Below the pieces are notes generated by a model that was not told the DNA's origin, made no database searches, and saw only the letters and a program-made list of their open reading frames with translations. DNA of 64,000 nucleotides from CAZMVY01 sp964617875 (lineage in GTDB: Bacteria > Planctomycetota > Phycisphaerae > UBA1845 > PWPN01): NCBI GenBank assembly GCA_964617875.1, contig CAZUAI010000003.1:1-64000 (forward strand), given 5' to 3'. The translations under genes were made by a program, and so were the position numbers. Below are positions 45,859 through 54,105 of the stretch, one piece after another (position 1 is the stretch's first letter; every line of letters starts with the position of its first letter).

Positions 45859-46992
45859 ATGTTGCATTTGGCATGGAATAACCTGATTCGCCATTCCCGA
45901 TTCCCGGAACGCCGGCGTGCGAACGGCCCGCCGTCAGGCTCAGGCCGCAGACGGCGGCTCATCTGGCTGCTCGCGGCGAGCCTCCTCGGCCTGGCCGCAG
46001 CCGGGCCGCGCGCCGCGATGGCGCAGGCCCCGCCGGGCACCGTGGGCATTCTGGTGACGCCGTACAAGAGCTACCGCGATGCCGCCGTCGCCGTCGAGGC
46101 CGCGCTCACGCAGAAGGGCATCCGTTGCGTCACGGTGGAATTGCCGGAAGGGCCCGAGAAGACGGCCGGCGACGCGAGCGCGTCGGACACCGCCGGAGGC
46201 CCTATCGCCACCGCGCCGGCCGCGAATTCGCGCCTCGCCGAAGCGACCCGCGCCGCCGTCAAGCGGCTCTCCGACGCCAGGCCATCGGTCATCGTCGCCT
46301 CCGGCGCGGTCGCCGCCTCGCTTGCGCTGGAGAGCATTCCCGGCACACCGGTTCTCTTCTGCACCGTCGCCAACGTCGTGGATGCGTCCTTCATGGCTCC
46401 CGACAGCCCCCATCGGGCGCGCGTCGCGGGCATCACAACAGACGTGGCGCCCCGCGAGCAGGTCGATTGGATCGTCAAACTCTGCCCCGATGTCCGCAAC
46501 GTGGGTGTTTTGCACAGCAGCCGGACGCGGCGCACCGCAGAGGCGTTGCGTGTCGCGGCGGGCAGTCGCGGGCTGATCGTCTCGGTGATCGAGGCCAACA
46601 AGGACGAGTTTCCCAAGGCCATCGAGGCCCTCAACGACAAGGCGTGTGACGCCGTCGTCATGCTCCCGGACGCCGCCGTCTACAACACCGCCAACGTCCA
46701 GCGTCTCCTGCTCTGGGGCGTGCGGCAGAAGAAGGCGGTCTGGGCCTTCTCCGCCAATGTCGTGAAGGCCGGCGCCCTGGCCGGGCTCGCCGCCGACACC
46801 CAGTCGCTCGGGCCCCAGATGGCCGAACTGGTCCAGCGCGTGCTCCGGGGCGCCAAGGCGCAGGACATCGGCCTGGTCTATCCCCGGGCCGTGCAGGCAT
46901 CGATCAACGAACGGACCGCCGACATGATCGGCGTGTCCGTCGAATCGCCGATTCTGGACTCGATGGCGTTTCGCTACGGAAAGGAACGCTGA
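45859..46992 (+). CDS. Periplasmic ABC-type substrate-binding protein 2 (PF04392/COG2984 type)
   Basis: A 377-residue paralogue of the binding protein at 32650. The N-terminus is long and basic ('RRRRLIWLLAASLLGLAAAG') with cleavage plausible after 'AAMAQA'. The core repeats the same landmarks: 'TVGILVTPYKSYRDAAVAV', 'RPSVIVASGAVAASLALESI', 'IEANKDEFPKAIEALNDKA', 'MLPDAAVYNTANVQRLLLWG' and 'AFSANVVKAGALAG'. AGGAAG precedes the ATG at good spacing. It separates TBDR6 (10 bp) from TBDR7 (26 bp) and so heads a second module. No permease or ATPase is nearby. Duplication of the SBP together with receptors implies that the pairing matters. Confidence 0.9.
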   Translation: MLHLAWNNLIRHSRFPERRRANGPPSGSGRRRRLIWLLAASLLGLAAAGPRAAMAQAPPGTVGILVTPYKSYRDAAVAVEAALTQKGIRCVTVELPEGPEKTAGDASASDTAGGPIATAPAANSRLAEATRAAVKRLSDARPSVIVASGAVAASLALESIPGTPVLFCTVANVVDASFMAPDSPHRARVAGITTDVAPREQVDWIVKLCPDVRNVGVLHSSRTRRTAEALRVAAGSRGLIVSVIEANKDEFPKAIEALNDKACDAVVMLPDAAVYNTANVQRLLLWGVRQKKAVWAFSANVVKAGALAGLAADTQSLGPQMAELVQRVLRGAKAQDIGLVYPRAVQASINERTADMIGVSVESPILDSMAFRYGKER

Positions 46993-47018
46993 CCCACAGG
47001 GAGGCTGGAATCCGCCCG

Positions 47019-49109
47019 ATGCCCGGAATCATTCGATCCCATCTGGCACATGCGGCCTTCCGATCCGTGCGGGTCCGAGGAAGGTTCCTGCGTTTCCTGT
47101 CGGCCGTCGCGATGTGCGGCCTGTTCGCGGTTCCGGCCGCGGGGCAGGCAACGCCGGCCGCCGCAACGGCGCCGGCCTCACGTCCCGCCGAAGCCGGATC
47201 CGACGTCTTCACCCTGGACGCGGCCGACATCGATGACATCAAGCTCCTCAACCTGGAAGTGCCGACGATCATCACCGGCACGCGCCACCGCCAGACCATC
47301 GCGACGGCCCCGTATGCCGTCAGCGTCATCACGGCGAAGGACATCCGCGAATCCGGCGCCCGGTCGGTGCCCGACGCCCTCCGCCAGGTACCCGGCGTGG
47401 ACGTGGCCGACATTTCGTACAAGGTCTCCGCCGTCTCGCCGCGCGGCATGACCCGGTATCTCAGCAACCATGTGCTCGTGCTCGTGGACGGCCGCCAGAT
47501 CTACGACTCCATGTTCGGCGGCACGGAGTGGATCGCCTGGCCGTTCCAACTCGAGGACATCGAGCGGATCGAGGTCATCCGCGGCACCGGGGGCGTGACG
47601 TGGGGCACGAACGCCGTCAACGGCATCATCAACATCGTCACCAGGGATCCGATCGACCAGCTCGGCCTCACCACGAAAGCGGGCGGCGGCTCGCGCGGCA
47701 CCGCCTACGAACACGGCGGCTATGCCTTCGCCGACGAGAAACTCCGCCTGCGCATATCCGAGGATTTCGAACGGAGCGACGGGTACCACAAGGGGGGCTC
47801 GTTGCTGTTTCCGCAGGATGACGAGAACACCTCGGTGCGATCCGGCGTCCACGCGATCTATGAGGCCGGGCCGCGCGACCGGCTGATGATCTCGGGCGGA
47901 AGCGGCGTGGGGGTCGGCGGCCTGAGCCCAAGCCCGTTCTCCGGATACCGCAGCATGCGCGATTCGGGCACCCAGGCCGAGTTCCTGATGGGCAAGTGGA
48001 CGCACGACGTCGCCCAGGACAACTCCTTCGAGGTGACCGGGTACTTCAACGATCTCTGGTTCTCGCAGGGGATCGACAACTCGGACTTCCGCTACCAGCA
48101 GTTCGCCCTGCAGTTCAGCCACACGCTGAAACCCGCAGAGAATCACACACTGACGTGGGGCATCGACACGCGGGCCGACCGGCTCGACGTCAGCGGCTCG
48201 GATCCCTACATGACGACACGCGACTATGCCGGCACGGGGCTGATCGGCCTGTATGCGCAGGACGACTGGCGTTTCGCCCCGCGGTGGGCCCTGAACCTGG
48301 GCGCGCGGCTGGACTACGAGTTCTACGGCGGCTTCCAGCCGAGCGGCCGGGCGGCGATCTCGTACGAGCCGGCGCGGGACGCGCTCGTCTATGCCGCCGT
48401 CGCGCGGGCGTTCGTGTGGCCCGCCGTGGGCGATCGCTTCCAGAACGAGCCTCTGCTGCGGAACCTCGGGCGGCTCACCAGCCATGTGGACATGGGGCCG
48501 ACCACCGCGATGACGTACGAACTCGGCTACCGGGCCAAGCACTTCGGCCGGCTCGAGACCAGCGTGGACCTCTACTGGAACGAGTACGACAACTGGGCCT
48601 CGGCCGCAATACGGCCGGGGCCGCCCGGACTGTTCCGTCTTGACTACGACGCGCGCGTGCCGGCGTCGGCGTACGGCGTGGAACTCGGCGCCCGGTATCC
48701 CGTCGCGAAGAACCTCACGCTGCTCGGGAACTACACGTTCGAGCGTCTGAACTGGCGCGGGGCGGCCCACCCGTCGCTGGAGTCCGACATCAACACGCCC
48801 CCGAAGCACAAGTTCATGCTCGGCACACGGTACAGCCCCCGCAGCGACCTGCACTTGTCCGCCCATCTGTACTATGTGGACGCTTTCGAGGCGCCGAACT
48901 CCGGCATGCCGTTCTTCCCGCGGCAGGTCCCGACACACTTCCGGCTCGACCTGCGCGCCGAGTACGAGTTCTGGAAGAAGCAGGCGTCGGTGGCGGTCGG
49001 CGTGCGCAACCTGCTGGATGCGAACCACTACGAGGGCGGGACGCTCTTTCTCAACGACGCACAGGTTCCCCGCATGATCTACGCAGAAATAAGGTTCACG
49101 ATCAAATGA
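47019..49109 (+). CDS. TonB-dependent receptor 7 (TBDR7)
   Basis: The seventh and longest paralogue, 696 residues, with a signal peptide 'FLRFLSAVAMCGLFAVPAAG'. It opens a distinct subgroup (TBDR7-9). The TonB-box-like segment is 'EVPTIITGTRHRQTI', the plug entry is 'AVSVITAKDIRESGARSVPD', and the plug motif is 'RGTGGVTWGTNAVNG', where TBDR1-6 have RGPGG/RSPGG and WGAN/WGPN/WGSN. The loop 'PYMTTRDYAGTGLIGLYAQD' and the end 'PRMIYAEIRFTIK' are also characteristic. A 123-bp stretch at 47256-47378 is identical to TBDR8. It overlaps TBDR8 in ATGA at 49106-49109. Confidence 0.92.
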   Translation: MPGIIRSHLAHAAFRSVRVRGRFLRFLSAVAMCGLFAVPAAGQATPAAATAPASRPAEAGSDVFTLDAADIDDIKLLNLEVPTIITGTRHRQTIATAPYAVSVITAKDIRESGARSVPDALRQVPGVDVADISYKVSAVSPRGMTRYLSNHVLVLVDGRQIYDSMFGGTEWIAWPFQLEDIERIEVIRGTGGVTWGTNAVNGIINIVTRDPIDQLGLTTKAGGGSRGTAYEHGGYAFADEKLRLRISEDFERSDGYHKGGSLLFPQDDENTSVRSGVHAIYEAGPRDRLMISGGSGVGVGGLSPSPFSGYRSMRDSGTQAEFLMGKWTHDVAQDNSFEVTGYFNDLWFSQGIDNSDFRYQQFALQFSHTLKPAENHTLTWGIDTRADRLDVSGSDPYMTTRDYAGTGLIGLYAQDDWRFAPRWALNLGARLDYEFYGGFQPSGRAAISYEPARDALVYAAVARAFVWPAVGDRFQNEPLLRNLGRLTSHVDMGPTTAMTYELGYRAKHFGRLETSVDLYWNEYDNWASAAIRPGPPGLFRLDYDARVPASAYGVELGARYPVAKNLTLLGNYTFERLNWRGAAHPSLESDINTPPKHKFMLGTRYSPRSDLHLSAHLYYVDAFEAPNSGMPFFPRQVPTHFRLDLRAEYEFWKKQASVAVGVRNLLDANHYEGGTLFLNDAQVPRMIYAEIRFTIK

Positions 49110-51159
49110 ACACTGTCGCGACCATGCGGGGCTCACTGTGGCGGGCGGCGGCACTCGTCGCCGTCCTTGCAGCGGCGATGGCGGCGCAGCCCCCGCCCGC
49201 CGCTTCCCAGGCGCCGACCTCGCGCCCGGCCGAAGCCGGGGCCGGGGCCGATCTCTTCAGCCCGGACGCGGCCGGCATGGACGACATCAAGCTGCTGAAT
49301 CTCGAAGTGCCGACGATCATCACCGGCACGCGCCACCGCCAGACCATCGCGACGGCCCCGTATGCCGTCAGCGTCATCACGGCGAAGGACATCCGCGAAT
49401 CCGGCGCCCGGTCGGTGCCCGACGCCTTGCGGCTCGTGCCGGGCATGGACGTGGCCGAGCTGCTCTATGGCGTCTCGGCCGTGTCGCCGCGCGGCGGGCA
49501 CCGCTATCTGAACAACCACCTGCTCGTGCTGGTCGATGGGCGGGAGTTCTATGACAGCATGTTCGGCGGAACGCAGTGGGTCGCCTGGCCGTTCCAGCTC
49601 GAGGACATCGAGCGGATCGAGGTGATCCGCGGCACGGGCGGCATCACGTGGGGCACGAACGCCACGAACGGCGTCGTCAACATCGTGACGAAAGACCCGG
49701 CGGACCAGCGCGGGTTGACGGTCACGGGCGGCGGCGGCTCGCGCGGCGTGCACAAGGAGCACATGGGCTACGGCTTCGCGGACGAGAAGCTGCGGTTACG
49801 AGTCTCGGGCGAGTACGAAGGGAGCGACGGCTTCGCGAAGGGCGGCTCGCGGCTCTTTCCGTTGCAGGACGACTACAAGGAAGGCCGCATGGCCCTCCAC
49901 GCCATCTACGACGCCGGGCCCCAGGACACCCTGACCTTCTCCGGCGGCAGCGGCCTGCTGGACGGCGGTTTCTCGCGTACTCCGCTGCACGGATTCGGCA
50001 ACCGGCACAACGCGGGCACCCAGGCGAACTACTTTCTGGGTCGCTGGGACCACGTCGTCAGCGAGACCGAGTCCTTCAACGTCCTCGGCTATCTGAATGA
50101 TTTTGCGTTCAATCAGGGCGCGAAGATGAGCGACTACCGCTTTCAGCAGTTCGCCCTGCAGTTCAGCCATACGCTGAAGCCCGTGCCGGACCACACGCTG
50201 ACGTGGGGCCTCGACACCCGCGCGACCTGCTGGACGGGTCCACGGCCGACCCCTATATCCTCACCAAGAACTTCGCCAGCACGGGGACGTTCGGCCTGTA
50301 CGCCGAGGACGCTTGGCGGTTCGCCCCGGGATGGATGCTCAGCCTTGTCGCCCGACTCGACTACGAGTTCTACAACGGCTTCCAGCCCGGCGGCCGGGCC
50401 GCGCTGTCCTACGAGCTGGCGCGGAATTCGGTCCTCTACGCCGCCGTCGCTCACGGATTCGACACGCCGGCGCCGGGGGACCGCTTCCAGCAGGAACCTC
50501 TGCTGCGGGGCCTGGTTCACATGACGAGCCACGAGGACATGCGGGCAACGACGATGATGGCGTATGAACTCGGCTACCGCGGAAAGTTCCTGAACGACCG
50601 CCTCGAGACGACCGCGGACGTGTACTGGGACGAGTACAGCAACATGCTGGCCTCGGCGTTCCGGCCGGGGCCACCGGGTTTGCTCCGGTTCGATCTGGAT
50701 ACCCGTTCGGACTACTCGCTCTACGGCGTCGAGGCGAGCGCGAAGTACAAGCTGACGAAGCAGCTCACGCTGCTCGGGAACTACACGTTCGAGATGATGG
50801 ATTGGCGCGGGGCCATGGGCCCGTGCGTGGAGCAGGACTTCGTCACGCCGCCGAAACACAAGTTCATGCTCGGGGCGCGGTACGACCCGATTCCCGACCT
50901 CCACCTTTCCACGCAGGTGTACTACGTGGACGCGGTCACGGCGCCGAACTCGACCATACCGCTCCTGCCCCGCCGCATTCCGCGCTACTTCCGGCTGGAT
51001 CTGCGCGCGGAATACGAGTTCTGGAAGAAGCAGGCCTCGGTGGCGGTCGGCGTGCGGAACCTGCTCGACCCGAGCCATCCCGAGGGCGGAACCCAGTTTC
51101 TCAACAACGCCGAGGTCCCACGGATGATCTATGCCGAAATGAGGTTTACGATCAAATGA
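49106..51159 (+). pseudogene. TonB-dependent receptor 8 (TBDR8), one-base frameshift
   Basis: The eighth paralogue is split between two frames. Frame 1 (from ATG 49106) encodes a signal peptide, 'EVPTIITGTRHRQTI', the plug ('RGTGGITWGTNATNG') and about half the barrel up to 'HTLTWGLDTR' (residue 372). It then runs into unrelated sequence and stops at 50524. The missing half continues in another frame from 'DLLDGSTADPYILTKNF' to 'PRMIYAEMRFTIK' at 51159. Comparison with TBDR9 ('WGIDTRADLVDGSYAD') shows that a single base is absent between 50223 and 50224 in CGCGCGACC. This may be a true inactivating or phase-variable slip in a CG run, or a sequencing error. If corrected it would be 684 residues. 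ATGA overlaps are kept on both sides. Confidence 0.88.
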
Positions 51160-53201
51160 GGGGCATTACGACAATCCGCAACTCGCTGTGGCCGGCTGTG
51201 GCGACGGCTGCCGCACTCGCCGTGGCGGTGGCGGCACAGCCCCCGCCCGTAACGTCATCGGCACCGACCTCGCGTCCCGCCGAACTCGGGCTGGATGTCC
51301 TCGCACCGGACGCGGCCGGCATGGATGACATCAAGCTGCTGAATCTCGAGGTGCCGACGATCATCACCGGCGCACGCCACCGCCAGACCATCGCCACGGC
51401 GCCGTACGCCGTCAGCGTCATCACGGCGAAGGACATCCGCGAATCCGGCGCCCGGTCGATCCCGGACGCCCTGCGTCTCGTACCCGGCGTTGATGTCGCC
51501 GAACTCCTGTACAACGCCGTCGCCGTGTCGCCGCGCGGCTTGAACCGGTTCCTCAGCAGCCACGTCCTGGTGCTCGTGGACGGTCGTCAGATCTACGACT
51601 CCATGTTCGGGGGGACGGAGTGGGGCATCTGGCCGTTCCAGCTCGAGGACATCGAACGGATCGAGGTGATCCGCGGCACCGGCGGCGTCACCTGGGGCAC
51701 AAACGCGATCAACGGCGTGATCAACGTGGTTACCAGGGACCCGGTGGACCAGAAGGGCCTGACGTTCACGGGCGGCGGCGGCTCGCGCGGCGCGACGAAG
51801 GAGCACCTCGGCTACGGCTATGCCGACGAGAAACTGCGCCTCCGCGTGTCCGGCGAGTACGAGTCGAGCGACGGATTCGCCCGCGGCGGCTCGCGGCTGT
51901 GGCCTCTGCGCGACGACCTCAAGGCCGGGCGGACGGGCGTCCACGCGATCTACGACGCGGGCCCGCAGGACACGCTCACCTTCTCCGGCGGCAGCGGCGT
52001 TCAGGACGGCGGGTTTTCCCGCGCGCCGCTGAACGGCTTCCGTACCGATCGAAATCCCGGCACCCAGGCGAACTACCTCATGGGGCAGTGGAGTCACCTG
52101 GTCGAGCAGGACAACGCCTTCCACGTCGTCGGTTACTTCAACGACCTGTGGCTCACGACGGGCTGCGGCGTGGCCGACTTTCGATATCAGCAGTTCGCCC
52201 TCCAGTTCAGTCACACGCTCAAGCCCGCCCCCGACCACACCCTCACCTGGGGCATCGACACCCGCGCCGACCTGGTGGACGGCTCGTACGCCGACCCGTC
52301 CATCATGACGCGGAACTTCGTCAGCACGGGCATCTTCGGGCTCTACGTGCAGGACGAGTGGCGATTCGCCCCGCGGTGGGCCCTGAACCTCGGCGCCCGG
52401 CTCGACTACGAGTTCTACAACGGCTTCCAGCCCAGCGGCCGCGCCGCCCTCTCATACGAACTCGCCAAGGACTCGCTCGTGTACGCGGCCGTGTCCGATG
52501 CCTTCATGATGCCCGCCGTGGGCGACCGATTCCAGGACGAGGCCGCGGCCAACGGCCTGATCCACCTCGTCAGCCATCGCGATCTGGAGTCCACCACCGC
52601 GATCGTCTACGAGCTGGGCCACCGCGGCCGGTACTTCGACAAGCTCGAAACGAACCTCGACCTCTACTGGAACGAGTACCGCGACTGGTGCACGATCGCC
52701 ATGAAGCCGGGACCGCCGGGCCTGCTCCGCATGGACTACGACAACCGCGCCGCCCTCTCGACCTACGGCGTGGAACTCGGGGCGAAGTACCGGCCGCTGA
52801 AGAACCTGACGCTGCTCGGCAACTACACGATGGAGCAGTTGAACTGGCGCGGCGACATGAGCCCGGCCGTCGAGGGAGACATCAACACGCCGCCGCGGCA
52901 CAAGTTCATGCTCGGTGCCCGCTACAGCCCCATCCCCGACCTGCACCTGTCGTCACACCTTTACTTCGTGGACGACGTCACCGCCCCGAACCCGACGATC
53001 GCCCTGTTCCCGCGCCACATCCCGCACTATTTCCGCCTGGACCTCCGGGCCGAGTACGAGTTCTGGAAGAAGCAGGCATCCGTCGCCGTCGGCGTCCGCA
53101 ACCTGCTCGATCCGTCGCACCGCGAGGGCGGTACGCTCCTGCTCAACGACGCCGAGGTCCCCCGCATGATCTACGCCGAGCTGCGCCTGACGATCCGGTA
53201 G
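51156..53201 (+). CDS. TonB-dependent receptor 9 (TBDR9)
   Basis: The last paralogue, 681 residues, starting at ATG 51156 in an ATGA overlap with TBDR8. The signal peptide is 'AVATAAALAVAVAAQPPP' and the TonB-box-like segment 'EVPTIITGARHRQTI'. The plug has 'LVLVDGRQIYDSMFGGTEW' and 'RGTGGVTWGTNAINGVIN'. The surface loop 'DAFMMPAVGDRFQDEAAANG' diverges most from TBDR7 and TBDR8. The end is 'PRMIYAELRLTIR'. An open frame that begins upstream inside TBDR8 is not part of this gene. The operon ends here: 77 bp later comes the stop of a convergent hydrolase gene. Confidence 0.92.
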   Translation: MRGITTIRNSLWPAVATAAALAVAVAAQPPPVTSSAPTSRPAELGLDVLAPDAAGMDDIKLLNLEVPTIITGARHRQTIATAPYAVSVITAKDIRESGARSIPDALRLVPGVDVAELLYNAVAVSPRGLNRFLSSHVLVLVDGRQIYDSMFGGTEWGIWPFQLEDIERIEVIRGTGGVTWGTNAINGVINVVTRDPVDQKGLTFTGGGGSRGATKEHLGYGYADEKLRLRVSGEYESSDGFARGGSRLWPLRDDLKAGRTGVHAIYDAGPQDTLTFSGGSGVQDGGFSRAPLNGFRTDRNPGTQANYLMGQWSHLVEQDNAFHVVGYFNDLWLTTGCGVADFRYQQFALQFSHTLKPAPDHTLTWGIDTRADLVDGSYADPSIMTRNFVSTGIFGLYVQDEWRFAPRWALNLGARLDYEFYNGFQPSGRAALSYELAKDSLVYAAVSDAFMMPAVGDRFQDEAAANGLIHLVSHRDLESTTAIVYELGHRGRYFDKLETNLDLYWNEYRDWCTIAMKPGPPGLLRMDYDNRAALSTYGVELGAKYRPLKNLTLLGNYTMEQLNWRGDMSPAVEGDINTPPRHKFMLGARYSPIPDLHLSSHLYFVDDVTAPNPTIALFPRHIPHYFRLDLRAEYEFWKKQASVAVGVRNLLDPSHREGGTLLLNDAEVPRMIYAELRLTIR

Positions 53202-53210
53202 AGGCCACAT

Positions 53211-53257
53211 GCACGCCGCAAGCCCCGGCGGCTGCAGGCACGGCTCCGGGGGCGTGC
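53211..53257. terminator. Candidate GC hairpin after the receptor array
   Basis: GCACGCC (53211-53217) pairs with GGCGTGC (53251-53257). Five further pairs form between 53224-53228 and 53246-53250 across a 6-nt bulge. It lies between convergent stop codons. There is no T-run, so termination is tentative. Confidence 0.3.
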
Positions 53258-53278
53258 CCGCGGCGCGGGGCGATACCG

Positions 53279-54103
53279 TCACGTTCCGCGGACTTCCACG
53301 GACGTCGGCGGCGTCCCCACGCACCGCTCAAAGAAGCGGAGCAGTCTCGGCCGGGCGACGTCGGCCAGGTCGTCCAGAGCCGCGTAGTGACCCGCACCGT
53401 CGATCATCCACAGCTCCTTCGGCTCGCCAGCGGCGGCATACAGCTCCCCGGCCATGCGCGGATCGACGATGTCGTCCTCGCGGCCGTGCAGGATCAGCAG
53501 CGGTCGCGGCGAGACCCGCGAAACGAAGTCGATCGGATCGCATCCGTCGCTCATCAGCAGCCGCGGCACGACGCCCGCGACTGGAAACAGCAGCGGGTTG
53601 CGGCGGAGGTGCCACGCGGCGATCTTCCGATAGCCGCTGAACGCCCCCTCGACGGCAAGGCCCGCCACATCGGCCCGCTCGGCGACCACAACGATCGCCA
53701 CGGCCCCGCCCAGCGACTGGCCGAGGACGACCAGACGTGCCGGGTCGAGGTCGCCGCGGCTCCGCACGCACTCGACGGCGGCGTGGCCGTCGAGGATGAG
53801 GCCCCGGCGCGACGGCCGCCCCTGCGACCGGCCGTAGCCGCGGTAGTCGAAGCAGAACAGGTTCCACCCGGCCGCCGGCAGCCATGCGACATGCGCGAAG
53901 TGGCCGGTGATGTTGCCCGCGTTGCCGTGGAAGTGGACGACGGTGCCGTGCGCCCTCGAAACCGTGGCCGGAAAGAACAGCCCGTCCAGCGTCAGCCCGT
54001 CGCGCGTCGGAAAGCGGACGGCCCCCCCCTTCAGACCGAAGTCCGCGGGCGACGCATACACGTCGCGTGTCGGGTGATAGAAGAAGCCGTCGCAGTCGAA
54101 CAT
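53279..54103 (-). CDS. Alpha/beta hydrolase (Bem46/ABHD13-like)
   Basis: A 274-residue serine hydrolase. The oxyanion-hole motif is 'GTVVHFHGNAGNITGHFAH', the nucleophile elbow is 'RLVVLGQSLGGAVAIVV' (Ser), the acid is probably in 'LILHGREDDIVDPRMAG', and the His is in 'MIDGAGHYAALDDL'. The HGNAGN motif and overall length fit the Bem46/ABHD13/YfhR group of esterase- or thioesterase-like proteins with unknown natural substrates. There is no signal peptide, so it is cytoplasmic or peripheral. The ATG at 54103 lies two bases after the argJ stop, so it is almost certainly translated from the same transcript. A longer open frame overlapping argJ is not used. Confidence 0.88.
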   Translation of the reverse strand: MFDCDGFFYHPTRDVYASPADFGLKGGAVRFPTRDGLTLDGLFFPATVSRAHGTVVHFHGNAGNITGHFAHVAWLPAAGWNLFCFDYRGYGRSQGRPSRRGLILDGHAAVECVRSRGDLDPARLVVLGQSLGGAVAIVVVAERADVAGLAVEGAFSGYRKIAAWHLRRNPLLFPVAGVVPRLLMSDGCDPIDFVSRVSPRPLLILHGREDDIVDPRMAGELYAAAGEPKELWMIDGAGHYAALDDLADVARPRLLRFFERCVGTPPTSVEVRGT

Positions 54104-54105
54104 GG

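Noticed and set aside
33738..53201. SusC/SusD-type polysaccharide utilisation receptors
   Set aside because: Receptors lack the carboxypeptidase-like N-terminal domain and SusC length, and no SusD-like lipoprotein is present.
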